Positions 1 through 10,409 of a DNA stretch of 64,000 bases are shown piece after piece (position 1 is the first letter of the stretch; every line of letters starts with the position of its first letter). This DNA comes from Marthasterias glacialis (lineage: Eukaryota; Echinodermata; Asteroidea; Forcipulatida; Asteriidae), in assembly GCA_911728455.2 (NCBI GenBank), contig OU452231.1:15147838-15211837 (forward strand), read 5' to 3'. Position numbers and translations under genes: made by a program. The notes below the pieces were generated by a model, which worked only from the letters and a program-made list of their open reading frames with translations, had not been told where the DNA came from and did no database searches.

Positions 1-234
1 CATGCACTGGAAGGTGCACATCCAACCGTGCATCTTAAAATGCAAATGCAAAGGCAGGTGCCTTGATAATGGAGGTGACAGCCAGAAAGTATTTGTATTT
101 TGTTGCTAAACAGATCATTGTAAGGTATTTTGATCATTTGAATATATACAGTGGCATATAGAATATTTTCACTGCAAATGCCATTTCCATTTCACAACTC
201 TGGTTCAAACCAGAGTTGTTCCTGAACTTATTCT

Positions 235-680
235 TTACAGATTTGTTTTATGACCTTGTGGAGTTATATGGTGACAAATGGTGACATATTGCTTAGATTC
301 ATCATCCAGCAAAAGTTGTTGATATGCATGGCTCATGTCCAGTTTGGTGAATGACTTACCTCCAGCAAGTTTCGCGAATAGGTCATCAATCTTAGGAATT
401 CGATATTTATCCAGCGTAGAAGCTTTATTTACGGTTACTTTATAGTCCCCACAAATGCGAATTGCTCCATTTGGTTTAGGGACTGGCACAATTGGTGCAG
501 CCCATCGTTCGAACTGAACTGGTTCAATTACTCCCACGCGTTGAAGACGTTCAAGTTCCTCTTTCACCTGTTCGCGTACAGCGTATGGAACTGTTTGCAG
601 AACACTGGGCTTGTATTAGGATCTACATGTATTTTGGCAGTGTGTCCCCGCAACTCCCCCACAGTTCGTCTTTGAAAACT
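235..680 (-). pseudogene. Ty3/Gypsy reverse transcriptase, N-terminal part (inverted fragment)
   Basis: A broken Gypsy pol gene. The reading frame from 567 down to 235 contains the family blocks IRICGDYK, FTKLDMSHAYQQL and DDESKQYVTI, that is, the fingers and first palm segment of the RT, including the first catalytic Asp of the LDMSHAY block. Upstream on the same strand, about 680-570, the frame carries AKIHVDPNTSPVF, the usual sequence just before the RT, but is shifted by one frame relative to the rest. It ends soon after the THKG-like block, before the YLDD motif. The YLDD half lies just to the right on the opposite strand, so the pol gene was rearranged. Non-functional relic. Confidence 0.85.
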
Positions 681-848
681 TCAGCATATTTCTCCATAAT
701 TGACTCTTGGTATTTAACCTTTGATCCTATACTCCTGCCTTTGAAGTATTGCCGATTAGCCATATGTTTTTCATTGTATGATGACTGTTCTAACCAGTTT
801 TCCTTTAGCTAGTGCCAAGTGTAGATCGAATAAATGTTTGCTCTCTAG

Positions 849-1110
849 CTCTAGTAAGTTTAATTCCGCATGTTGCTGTATATCTGGATGACATATTGAT
901 CACGGGGAACACCGATACTGAACACATCAAGAATCTTGATGAAATTCTTCGCCGATTTTCCGAAGCGGACCTACGGCTCAAAAATGTGTGTATTTCAAGC
1001 ACCCGAGGTGACCTATTTGGGCCACAAAGTTGATGCTAAAGGTCTTCACCCGACTGAGGATAAACTGCTGGCCATAATTTCTCCCATACCTGTCAACAAC
1101 CCCAGATTTT
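849..1110 (+). pseudogene. Ty3/Gypsy reverse transcriptase, YLDD and thumb part
   Basis: The second half of the same kind of RT, now on the + strand. It starts with VAVYLDDILITGNTD (catalytic YLDD) and continues EHIKNLDEILRRFSEADLRLK. After a frameshift near 990 the next frame holds YLGHKVDAKGLHPTEDKL, the conserved thumb/connection block. Similarity fades at about 1110. With the minus-strand part at 235-680 the two halves lie head to head with a segment of the palm missing. This is an inversion-deletion, not an intact gene. Confidence 0.85.
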
Positions 1111-1501
1111 CCGATATTAGGAGTTGCCATCCAAAACGCATGCGCCACGTTGTCATTTTTTTTTACAGAAATAAAAAGAACAACGCTGAGACTGCTTAAA
1201 AGAGTTAATAGGGAACACAACATAATTCTATATCACACTTGGTGTAGCGGACAGTTTGCTTTAGTTGTTTTATTTATTGACCCATGATATAGCTGTACAG
1301 CCTCTCCTTTTCTCAGGAGTTCCTAACCCACGGGACTGGGGTCAGGCCAAGTTGACTTCAGGTTGACCGCATATAAAAACATACCACAGCACACAAATAC
1401 CTTTTTGTCTTTGTAATTATCATAAGTAGGCCACAAGACCTTCAATTTGGTTCTGCAGCTCTTGGCATCCACAAGTCCAAAGAGTTTTACAAACTCGTTA
1501 T
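1111..1501. other. No gene recognised
   Basis: Short T-rich stretches and no supported coding frame. It separates the Gypsy fragment from the hairpin-repeat array. Confidence 0.5.
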
Positions 1502-1755
1502 TAGCTGTTCCGACATAGCAGTCGGAACAGGTTTTGTTTTCGTCAAGATTTTTATTGTTTTTATTATTAGCTGTTCCGACATAGCAGTCGGAAGTTTTGT
1601 TTTTCTTCGGATTATTAGCTGTTCCGACATAGCAGTCGGACAGGTTTTGTTTTCGTCAAGATTTTTATTGTTTTTATTAGCTGTTCCGACATAGCAGTCG
1701 GAACAGGTTTTGTTTTCGTCAAGATTTTTATTGTTTTTATTATTATTATTATTAT
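1502..1755 (+). repeat. Tandem hairpin array, type 1 (four units)
   Basis: Four copies of a unit of about 48-67 bp. Each begins with a perfect inverted repeat, arms CTGTTCCGAC and GTCGGAACAG around the 6-base loop ATAGCA. A T-rich spacer follows (GTTTTGTTTTCGTCAAG, then ATTTTTATTG) and then TTATTA. Copies start near 1504, 1571, 1619 and 1682; the second and third have lost bases in the right arm. The array runs into a (TTA)n tract and then the body of a Helitron/Helentron-like unit, so it forms that unit's head. The same array occurs at 6510-6895, with shorter versions at 3477 and 14122. Confidence 0.85.
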
Positions 1756-3470
1756 ACTTTGTTTCCGTCTCAAAATCCCATAGCATTTGTACACGTTTTT
1801 GTTCTTCCCTAATCTTAGAATGTGTAAGTATGACAAACTCAAATCCTATACTAAATTGAAGCTTAGGACATGAAGTTATCATAAAATAAATTTGGTTGAA
1901 ATTTTTAATTAATTAGCCGAGTTATAATGACGTGAATATTTAATTAGGCAATCTTGTAACTACCATATCTCAAGAAGTATACATCCGATCCTCAAACTTT
2001 TTTCAGTTATAGACTTGTCCTATATTGTAGATGTGATTTCTGGTCTAACATTTCCCGTCACGTCATCATGACATCATTTATAATGCGGGTTTTAATCTAT
2101 GTACAAAAGGCATGGCTCAAAAAGTGGCCAGATTTGGAAAGTTTTTAACAATATTTTCTAAATAAGTTAATTGTTAGTTTCCTAAATTACATAAGATGTT
2201 TTGAAAAGTTAAACGCTTGTTATAAGAGATGTTCCAGGTCATTAAAAACTAATAAAAGTACAATATCCAGGATAATTTAACGATTAAGTGACAAATCGGA
2301 CACCATGGCTAGCTGTTTTGATTGCGCAATCACGGCAATGCATTGGAGATTTCCTTGATATTTGAATCGTAACCGAGAGAGGACCTATAGTTAGTGTATA
2401 GCCCATGCTGTATGTGTACGAACGATCTGGTCCTTGCTCTATGGAACGATACATGCAACCATAGAGTTGCTCTATGATGCAACGTGCGTTTTGATAGGGT
2501 TTTCTTTAAAAGGCATTGGATGGTCATAAGTTACATACCATCTTGTAGCTTATAAAATTTGTTAGTATGAAAAACACATTTTTTTTGTCGTGACGTCATC
2601 AGGGATGACCGTTATCGTCGCGTGAATATTTAATTAGTCAAGTTTGTGTCCGTCATATCTCAAAAAACGTACGTCCGATCCTCAAACTTTTCCAGTTATA
2701 GACTTGTCCTATATTGTAGATGTGATTTCTGGTCTAACATTTACCGTACCTCATTATGACATCATTTTAACGGGGCTTTTATTCTATGTACAAAAGGCAT
2801 AGGTTTTAAAAGTGTCCAGATTTGGACATTTTTGAACACATTTTTCAAAATAAATGCAATTTTAGGTTCCCTATTTAGCTCAAATCAATTTGAAAACAGA
2901 GAGAACAATACAAGTCATTTCAGACGGACATTAATCTTGGTGCAGTGTGTTTCTTCAGTAGTTAACTGTTAATTGGTAACGCGGTCAACACCATAGCTAT
3001 TAGTGCGTATGTACTGCACTACAACGAAATTTCCCGCGACTTGAGTTTGACCATGTAGGCATATAAAACCTCATGGGCGTAACGGTGACAAAGATCACTT
3101 TAGCATTGCTGGTGCATCGCTCTTTCACTAGCTTAAGCAAGTAATTTATTACGTGACTATCTCGTGAATATTTAATTAACAAATCTTCATATTGCTATCT
3201 CTGAAGAAGGACACAACCGATTTTCAAACTTGTTTCGGTCATATAGTCATTGGACATTAAATATGAGCTTCGAGTTGACGTGACCTCGGGTTGACCTTAA
3301 TTACCGGATCAACCGGAAGTTGAACCATGACTTAAGAAGTACACAGCCGATTTTCAAAAACTTTTACAATTATAGACTTCTTGAAAATTCAATATTACAC
3401 TCTGGATACCATGACCACATGTTGGTCATAAATTCAGGGTCAACCGGAAGCTTGACTATATCTTTATTAT
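1756..3470 (+). mobile_element. Helitron/Helentron-like unit 1 (3' end lost)
   Basis: The body starts with TTTGTTTCCGTCTCAAAATC after the (TTA)n tract. It carries two diverged modules about 700 bp apart, each with GTGAATATTTAATTAG followed by ATATCTCAA and CCGATCCTCAAACTTTT. A third module contains a TGACCT direct repeat and CCGGAAG motifs. Sister units at 6896, 8637 and 10410 end in a hairpin and CTAG. Here that tail is replaced by two type-1 hairpins at 3477. No coding frame: a non-autonomous element. Confidence 0.7.
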
Positions 3471-3476
3471 TATTAT

Positions 3477-3575
3477 CTGTTCCGACATAGCAGTCGGAAC
3501 AGGTTATTTTTTCGTCAAGATTTTTATTGTTTTTATTATTATTAGCTGTTCCGACTTCGCAGTCGGAACAGGTAT
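3477..3575 (+). repeat. Two type-1 hairpin units
   Basis: Two inverted repeats with arms CTGTTCCGAC and GTCGGAACAG. The loops are ATAGCA (at 3477-3502) and TTCGCA (near 3548). Between them lies the usual T-rich spacer and (TTA)n. They join one repeat body on the left to the next on the right. Confidence 0.85.
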
Positions 3576-3589
3576 TGTTTCTCGTCAGA

Positions 3590-5985
3590 TAGCTAGTGCG
3601 GCCTCAAAACGTTTTAAAAAACGTTATTATTTGTTTCTGTCAAAACGTCATAGGTTTTACACACGATTTTTGTTCGATCGTAATCTTAAAAACGGTAAAT
3701 ATGACAGACTTGAGTCCTACATTGAATTGAAGCTTAGTACATGAAGTTATCACTAAATGTTAAAATGTTAAACATTTTCAATTAATTAGCTGAGTTATAA
3801 TGACGTGAATATTTAATTAGGCAATCTTGTTTCCACCATATCTCATAAAATTAAACGTCTGATTCCCAAATTTTCTTCACTTCTTGACTCTCTGGATATT
3901 GAAGTTGTGCACCGTGAAACAATATTTTATGTGAAGTCATCATGACATCATTTATAGCGGTGTTTTGTATCTGTGTACAAAGTAATGAAGAAAAGTGTAA
4001 ACTCGTACCTAGTTCTGAGGCTGTATACGCCCGGTGCTATCGTATTATTTGTACAGTTTACATGAGACTGCGACAATTACAGACTTTGAGCAAGTCTATT
4101 CAACATATCTTTACATAATAAAAGGTAGCAAATCACACCAAACAGTATGATGGTCTGATGGCACCGCGGTTTACCGCGTTACTTACCAAGCTAAGGGCTG
4201 CGGTTCAGGGACTCCCGACGAAATCAATTAATAATAGCACAAATTTTACCTTTTTTAAATAACAGGTAACTTGTACATACATTGAAAAGAACAAGACCAA
4301 CTGTTATTTTTCAAATTTTTGGCTCCCGGGGATTTTGTTTTCCCGAAAACTAAAACGCAAAATTGTGGTATGGTAAAAGAGCATTCGGGTTGATTGTGTA
4401 AATTAATCCGGCCAGATTCCGATCGAGTTTCAACAGTCTTCCAGGCCAACGTTATTGTAATGAAGATTTTTTTGGTTTGACAAGTTTGAGATGGTTTGAG
4501 AAATAATGCTTCTAAATGTGCATAATAAATACCAGAGATTTGAAGCTTCCGAACGGGCCAGGCTTCTGTGAAGATCTGGTACAGTACAGAGCTATTAACG
4601 GACGTCAAGCTGTTGATGCGATTTCGCCATTGGCCAGAAATAATTTTTATTTTGCCAATTAGTAATTACAGACGTTTGAAGCAACTTTTTATGCAATACC
4701 TGATTATACTTTCTGTCAAAACCGTATTGCTTTTGTCCACGTTTTTTGTTCAAGCCTAATCTTAAAACGGGTAAATATAACAATAAAATCCTGTATCCAA
4801 TTGAAGCTAAGAACATGAAGTTATCATTAAGTGTAAATTTGGTTAACATTTTTCATTAGATTAATTAGTTATGGGAGACTTAGATCTTATATCGAATTGA
4901 AGCTTAGTACATGAACTTATCATAAAATAAAAATTGTTAAAATTCTTAATTAATTAGCTGTTTTATAATGACGTGAATATTTAATTAGCCAATATTGTTC
5001 TCACCATATCTCAAGAAGTAAACGTCCGATCCTAAAATTTTCTTCAAATATAGACTTATATTATAATGTAGACGTGCAGCAAGCGATAAATTTGCGGACG
5101 AAACGTCATCATGACGTCGTTAAAAATTGTTTAATATCTGTGTACAAAGGACATTGCTCTAAAATTGTCCAAATTTGGAACGTCAAAAACACAACTTTTT
5201 CAAAATAAGTTTAATTTCATTTCCCTATCTTGGATAAACCAATTTTAAAACATAAACAGTTTGTTATAAGAGTTGTCCTAAGTCATAATAAACTAATTAA
5301 ATGACAGTGTAAATTTAATAATTAATTTTTAATTGGTAAATCTTAGCACCAAGGCTACAACGTGCATTACGAAATACGCCCAGTTTCGTTGCATAGTTTT
5401 TGGGCGTGAAGGCCCTTCCACAGAGATTTCCACGTGTTAATGCAATAGCGCTTTTCTCGGTGTGGATCATACAACGTGTTTTTGTGTGTATTGTCAGCAG
5501 TGGCTTCGCCGCGGTTCAGTGGCACTTTATCATTTTGAACGTAAGGGCAATTGTAGAATAAAGAAATACTGTGAATGCTTATTTAAATGGATAGTTTGGC
5601 TCCAAAGGTTTGTTACGTACGTGAAATTTCAACAGAAATTTCCAATGTTAACGCAAATCCAGGTAGTGAAGAGGGTTTTAATCATGGTGTATCTTTTACT
5701 ATGATTGCCTCAAAACTTTCCCAATATTACTTAGTCAATCGTCCTTACTCTGTGCATGGAGGTAGACATGTCTACCTCCATACTCTGTGATCGTGCAGAC
5801 GTAAGGTGATATATGGTATAAAATAATACTGCAAATGTTTACATTTAAACAGATAGGGCCCTAGTTGTACCTTTTCTGTCTTTTTTAGTTTCGGCTCAAA
5901 AATAAAACTCAAAGTTGATGCATGGTAAAAAAAGCTGCTCCCAAGAAATATTCAGCGAAGGCATATCCAGTTTACTGAAAATCAT
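3590..5985 (+). mobile_element. Diverged Helitron-like bodies
   Basis: Three partial bodies of the same family, recognised by diverged heads (TTTGTTTCTGTCAAAACG at about 3637, ACTTTCTGTCAAAACCG at about 4709) and by the GTGAATATTTAATTAG modules at 3806 and 4974. The 4400-4760 part matches modules at 10900-11380 and, inverted, at 37560-37880. The right end, 5340-5985, has no recognised match other than copy B. No coding frame is supported. Confidence 0.6.
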
Positions 5986-5989
5986 TTCC

Positions 5990-6509
5990 CTTGATTTATT
6001 TTTTAGATTACTTGAAATCTACTAAGAATCATTTCGCCTATGGAATTTTTCCGGTTGCTCAGAATCAATTTGTTTACTAGGAATCGTGTTGGTTATTGAA
6101 TAAACACTCGTTCAAATATAATCATTATGCTTATCCACTTCAATTTGCTCACTATAGAAATCATTTCACTTGTACGCTTATTCATTTGATTTTATTTTTA
6201 TTTTTTTTGCGTGGTCATTCAACTCAGAATCATTCCAGTTACTCGAAATCATTTCGCTTTCTCAGAATCATGTCGCTTACTCCAAATTATTTTGCTTACG
6301 CTAAGTCATTTTTCTTTACTTATGATCATTTCGCTCACTCAGAATCATTTCGCCTATTCGAAATCATATGTTGCATACTCAAAACTTACTCAGAATCATC
6401 ACGGTTACTCACAATCATGTCGCTTTCTCTAAATTATTTTGCTTACGCTAAGTCATTTTTCTTTATTTATGATCATTTCGCTCACTCAGAATCATTTCGC
6501 CTATTCGAA
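5990..6509 (+). repeat. 19-bp / 147-bp satellite, copy A (short)
   Basis: Degenerate 19-bp monomers of the type TTACTCAGAATCATTTCGC, becoming regular from about 6215. A higher-order unit of eight monomers spans 147 bp. Only about two higher-order units are present before the array is cut at 6509 and joined directly to a type-1 hairpin. The expanded version is in copy B. Confidence 0.85.
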
Positions 6510-6869
6510 ATCAGCTGTTCCGACATAGCAGTCGGAACAGGTTTTGTTTTCGTCAAGATTTTTATTGTTTTTATTATTAGCTGTTCCGACATAGCAGTCG
6601 GAAGTTTTGTTTTTCTTCGGATTATTAGCTGTTCCGACATAGCAGTCGGACAGGTTTTGTTTTCGTCAAGATTTTTATTGTTTTTATTAGCTGTTCCGAC
6701 ATAGCAGTCGGAACAGGTTTTGTTTTCGTCAAGATTTTTATTGTTTTTATTATTAGCTGTTCCGACTTAGCAGTCGGAACAGGTTTTGTTTTTCTTCTGA
6801 TTATTATTTTTATTAGCTGTTCCGACATAGCAGTCGGAACAGGTTTTGTTTTCGTCAAGATTTTTATTG

Positions 6870-6895
<26 letters not shown>
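6510..6895 (+). repeat. Tandem hairpin array, type 1 (six units)
   Basis: Six hairpin units starting near 6512, 6579, 6629, 6692, 6757 and 6818. The first four match the array at 1502-1755, including the two right-arm deletions. Two more units follow (one with loop TTAGCA) and then an extended (TTA)n tract. The shared indels show that this array and the one at 1502 are copies of each other that differ in unit number. Confidence 0.85.
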
Positions 6896-6904
<9 letters not shown>

Positions 6905-8636
6905 CTTTGTTTCCGTCTCAAAATCCCATAGCATTTGTACACGTTTTTGTTCTTCCCTAATCTTAGAATGTGTAAGTATGACAAACTCAAATCCTATACT
7001 AAATTGAAGCTTAGGACATGAAGTTATCATAAAATAAATTTGGTTGAAATTTTTAATTATTTAGCCGAGTTATAATGACGTGAATATTTAATTAGGCAAT
7101 CTTGTAACTACCATATCTCAAGAAGTATACATCCGATCCTCAAACTTTTTTCAGTTATAGACTTGTCCTATATTGTAGATGTGATTTCTGGTCTAACATT
7201 TCCCGTCACGTCATCATGACATCATTTATAATGCGGGTTTTAATCTATGTACAAAAGGCATGGCTCAAAAAGTGGCCAGATTTGGAAAGTTTTTAACAAT
7301 ATTTTCTAAATAAGTTAATTGTTAGTTTCCTAAATTACATAAGATGTTTTGAAAAGTTAAACGCTTGTTATAAGAGATGTTCCAGGTCATTAAAAACTAA
7401 TAAAAGTACAATATCCAGGATAATTTAACGATTAAGTGACAAATCGGACACCATGGCTAGCTGTTTTGATTGCGCAATCACGGCAATGCATTGGAGATTT
7501 CCTTGATATTTGAATCGTAACCGAGAGAGGACCTATAGTTAGTGTATAGCCCATTCTGTATGTGTACGAACGATACATGCAACGTGCGTTTTGATAGGGT
7601 TTTCTTTAAAAGGCATTGGATGGTCATAAGTGACATACCATCTTGTAGCTTATAAAATTTGTTAGTATGAAAAACACATTTTTTTCGTCGTGACGTCATC
7701 AGGGATGACCGTTATCGTGGCGTGAATATTTAATTAGTCAAGTTTGTGTCCATCATATCTCAAAAAGTATACGTCTGATCCTCAAACTTTTTCAGTTATA
7801 GACTTGTCCTATATTGTAGATGTGATTTCTGGTCTAACATTTACCGTCACGTCATTATGACATCATTTTAACGGGGCTTTTAATCTATGTACAAAGGCAT
7901 AGGTTTTAAAAGTGTCCAGATTTGGACATTTTTGAACACATTTTTCAAAATAAATGCAATTTTAGGTTCCCTATTTAGGTCAAATCAATTTGAAAACAGA
8001 GAGAACAATACAAGTCATTTCAGACTGACATTAATCTTGGTGCAGTGTGTTTCTTCAGTAATTAACTGTTAATTGGTAACTCAGTCAACACCATAGCTAT
8101 AAGTGCGTATGTACTGCACTAGATCGAAATTTACCGCGACTTGAATATTATCATAGGCTCATAATACTGCATAAGCTCAATGGTGGCAATGATCACTTTA
8201 GCATTGCTGGTGCATCTTTTGGCCTCACTAGCTTCAGAAACTAATTACTCACGTGACTGTTGCGTGAATATTTAATGAGCTACTCTTCATATCGCTATAT
8301 CTGAAGAAGGGCACAACCGATTTTCAAACTTGTTTCGGTCATATAGTCATTGGGCATTAAAGATGAGCTTCGAGTTGACGTGACCTCGGGTTGACCTTAA
8401 CATCCGGGTAAACCGGAAGTTGAACCATGACTGAAGAAGTACACAGCCGATTTTAAAAATCTTTTTGAAGATTCAACATACATGTAACCCTCAGGATACC
8501 GTGACCGCATGTTGGTCTTAAATTTAGGGTCAACCGGAAGCTTGACGATATCTCAAGAACTACAAATCAAGTACCTTAAGAAACAATAATCGGAACAGCT
8601 TTGATTTTGTCCTAGAGACAAAATCTTAATGTCTAG
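6896..8636 (+). mobile_element. Helitron/Helentron-like unit 2 with intact 3' end
   Basis: The body begins with ACTTTGTTTCCGTCTCAAAA and has the two GTGAATATTTAATTAG modules. It ends in a structure expected of a Helitron: a 9-bp perfect hairpin at 8603-8625 (GATTTTGTC, loop CTAGA, GACAAAATC), 7 bases, then CTAG at 8633-8636 followed by T. Just before the hairpin, TCGGAACAGC repeats the arm of the head hairpin. There is no Rep/helicase coding, so it is non-autonomous. Insertion between T residues and inverted head and tail motifs point to the Helentron/HINE branch. The class is inferred. Confidence 0.7.
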
Positions 8637-10409
8637 TTATTATTATTATTATTATTATACATTTGTTTCTGTCTCAAAATCCCATAGCATTTGTACACGT
8701 TTTTGTTCATCCCTAATCTTAGAAATTGTAAGTATGACAAACTCAAATCCTATACTAAATTGAAGCTTAGGACATGAAGTTATCATAAAATAAATTTGGT
8801 TGAAATTTTTAATTAATTAGCCGAGTTATAATGACGTGAATATTTAATTAGGCAATCTTGTAACTACCATATCTCAAGAAGTATACATCCGATCCTCAAA
8901 CTTTTTTCAGTTATAGACTTGTCCTATATTGTAGATGTGATTTCTGGTCTAACATTTCCCGTCACGTCATCATGACATCATTTATAATGCGGGTTTTAAT
9001 CTATGTACAAAAGGCATGGCTCAAAAAGTGTCCAGATTTGGAAAGTTTTTAACAATATTTTCTAAATAAGTTAATTGTTAGTTTCCTAAATTACAAAAGA
9101 TGTTTTGGAAAGTTAAACGCTTGTTATAAGAGATGTTCCAGGTCATTAAAAACTAATAAAAGTACAATATCCAGGATAATTTAACGATTAAGTGACAAAT
9201 CGGACACCATGGCTAGCTGTTTTGATTGCGCAATCACGGCAATGCATTGGAGATTTCCTTGATATTTGAATGGTAACCGAGAGAGTACCTATAGTTAGTG
9301 TATAGCCCATTCTGTATGTGTACGAATGATACATGCAGCGTGCGTTTTGATAGGGTTTTCTTTAAAAGGCATTGGATGCTCATAAGTTACATACCATCTT
9401 GTAGCTTATAAAATTTGTTAGTATGAAAAACACATTTTTTTCGTCGTGACGTCATCAGGGATGACCGTTATCGTCGCGTGAATATTTAATTAGTCAAGTT
9501 TGTGTCCGTCATATCTCAAAAAGTATACGTCCGATCCTCAACCTTTTTCAGTTATAGACTTGTCCTATATTGTAGATGTGATTTCTGGTCTAACATTTAC
9601 CGTCACGTCATTATGACATCATTTTAACGGGGCTTTTAATCTATGTACAAAAGGCATGGGTTTTAAAAGTGTCCAGATTTGGACATTTTTGAACACATTT
9701 TTCAAAATAAATGCAATTTTAGGTTCCCTATTTAGGTAAAATCAATTTGAAAACAGAGAGAACAATACAAGTCATTTCAGACTGACATTAATCTTGGTGC
9801 AGTGTCTTTCTTCAGTAATTAACTGTTAATTGGTAACTCAGTCAACACCATAGCTATTAGTGCGTATGTACTGCACTAGATCGAAATTTACCGCGACTGG
9901 AATGTAACCATGTAGGCTTATAAACCTTCATGGGCGTAATGGTGGCAATGATCACTTAGCTTTGCTGGTGCATCTTTTGGCCTCACTATCTAGCTTAAGA
10001 AACTAATTACTCACGTGACTGTCGAGTGAATATCTAATAAGCAATTTTTCATATCGCTATATCTGAAGAAGGGCACAACCGATTTTCAAGCTTTTTTCGG
10101 TCATTATAGTCATTGGGCCTTAAAGATGAGCTTCGGGTTGACGTGACCTCGGGTTGACCTTAACATCCGAGTAAACCGGAAGTTGAACCATAACTTAAGA
10201 AGTACACAGCCAATTTTAAAAATCTGTTTCAATTATATAGTCCTTGAAAATTCAACATTACCCTCAGGATACCGTGACCGCATGTTGGTCTTAAATTTAG
10301 GGTCAACCGGAAGCTTGACGATATCTCAAGTCCTACAAATCAAGTACCTTAAGAAACAATAATCGGAACAGCTTTGATTTTGTCCTAGAGACAAAATCTT
10401 AATGTCTAG
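8637..10409 (+). mobile_element. Helitron/Helentron-like unit 3 with intact 3' end
   Basis: It follows unit 2 head to tail through a (TTA)n junction and has the same body (TTTGTTTCTGTCTCAAAATC head, two modules). The tail has the hairpin at 10376-10398 with the same arms and loop as unit 2, and CTAG at 10406-10409. Length is 1773 bp. It lacks a hairpin head, as expected when units are tandemly joined. Confidence 0.7.

Larger units (their letters stand above)
1743..6460 (+). repeat. 4.7-kb duplicated block, copy A
   Basis: This block recurs at 12388-17105 at a constant offset of 10645 bases. Every stretch I compared was identical, and the spurious frames inside both copies translate identically. 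The left edge coincides with the (TTA)n junction right after the CTAG end of a Helitron-like unit in copy B. The right edge lies inside the 147-bp satellite, where the copies differ by one T and then by unit number. It is either a very recent segmental duplication or an assembly artefact. Confidence 0.9.

Noticed and set aside
1502..1755. CRISPR-like array of hairpin repeats
   Set aside because: The spacers are themselves near-identical T-rich sequence, the genome is animal, and no cas genes exist here.
1487..1882. Minus-strand frames at 1487-1882 and 6625-7030 with Asn/Lys/Ile-rich repeats
   Set aside because: They translate the T-rich hairpin array and the (TTA)n tract; the pattern follows DNA repeats, not protein constraint.
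3477..3502. Rho-independent terminator reading of the hairpin followed by T-rich DNA
   Set aside because: The context is eukaryotic repeat DNA. The hairpin is tandemly repeated with the element, so a bacterial terminator role does not apply.
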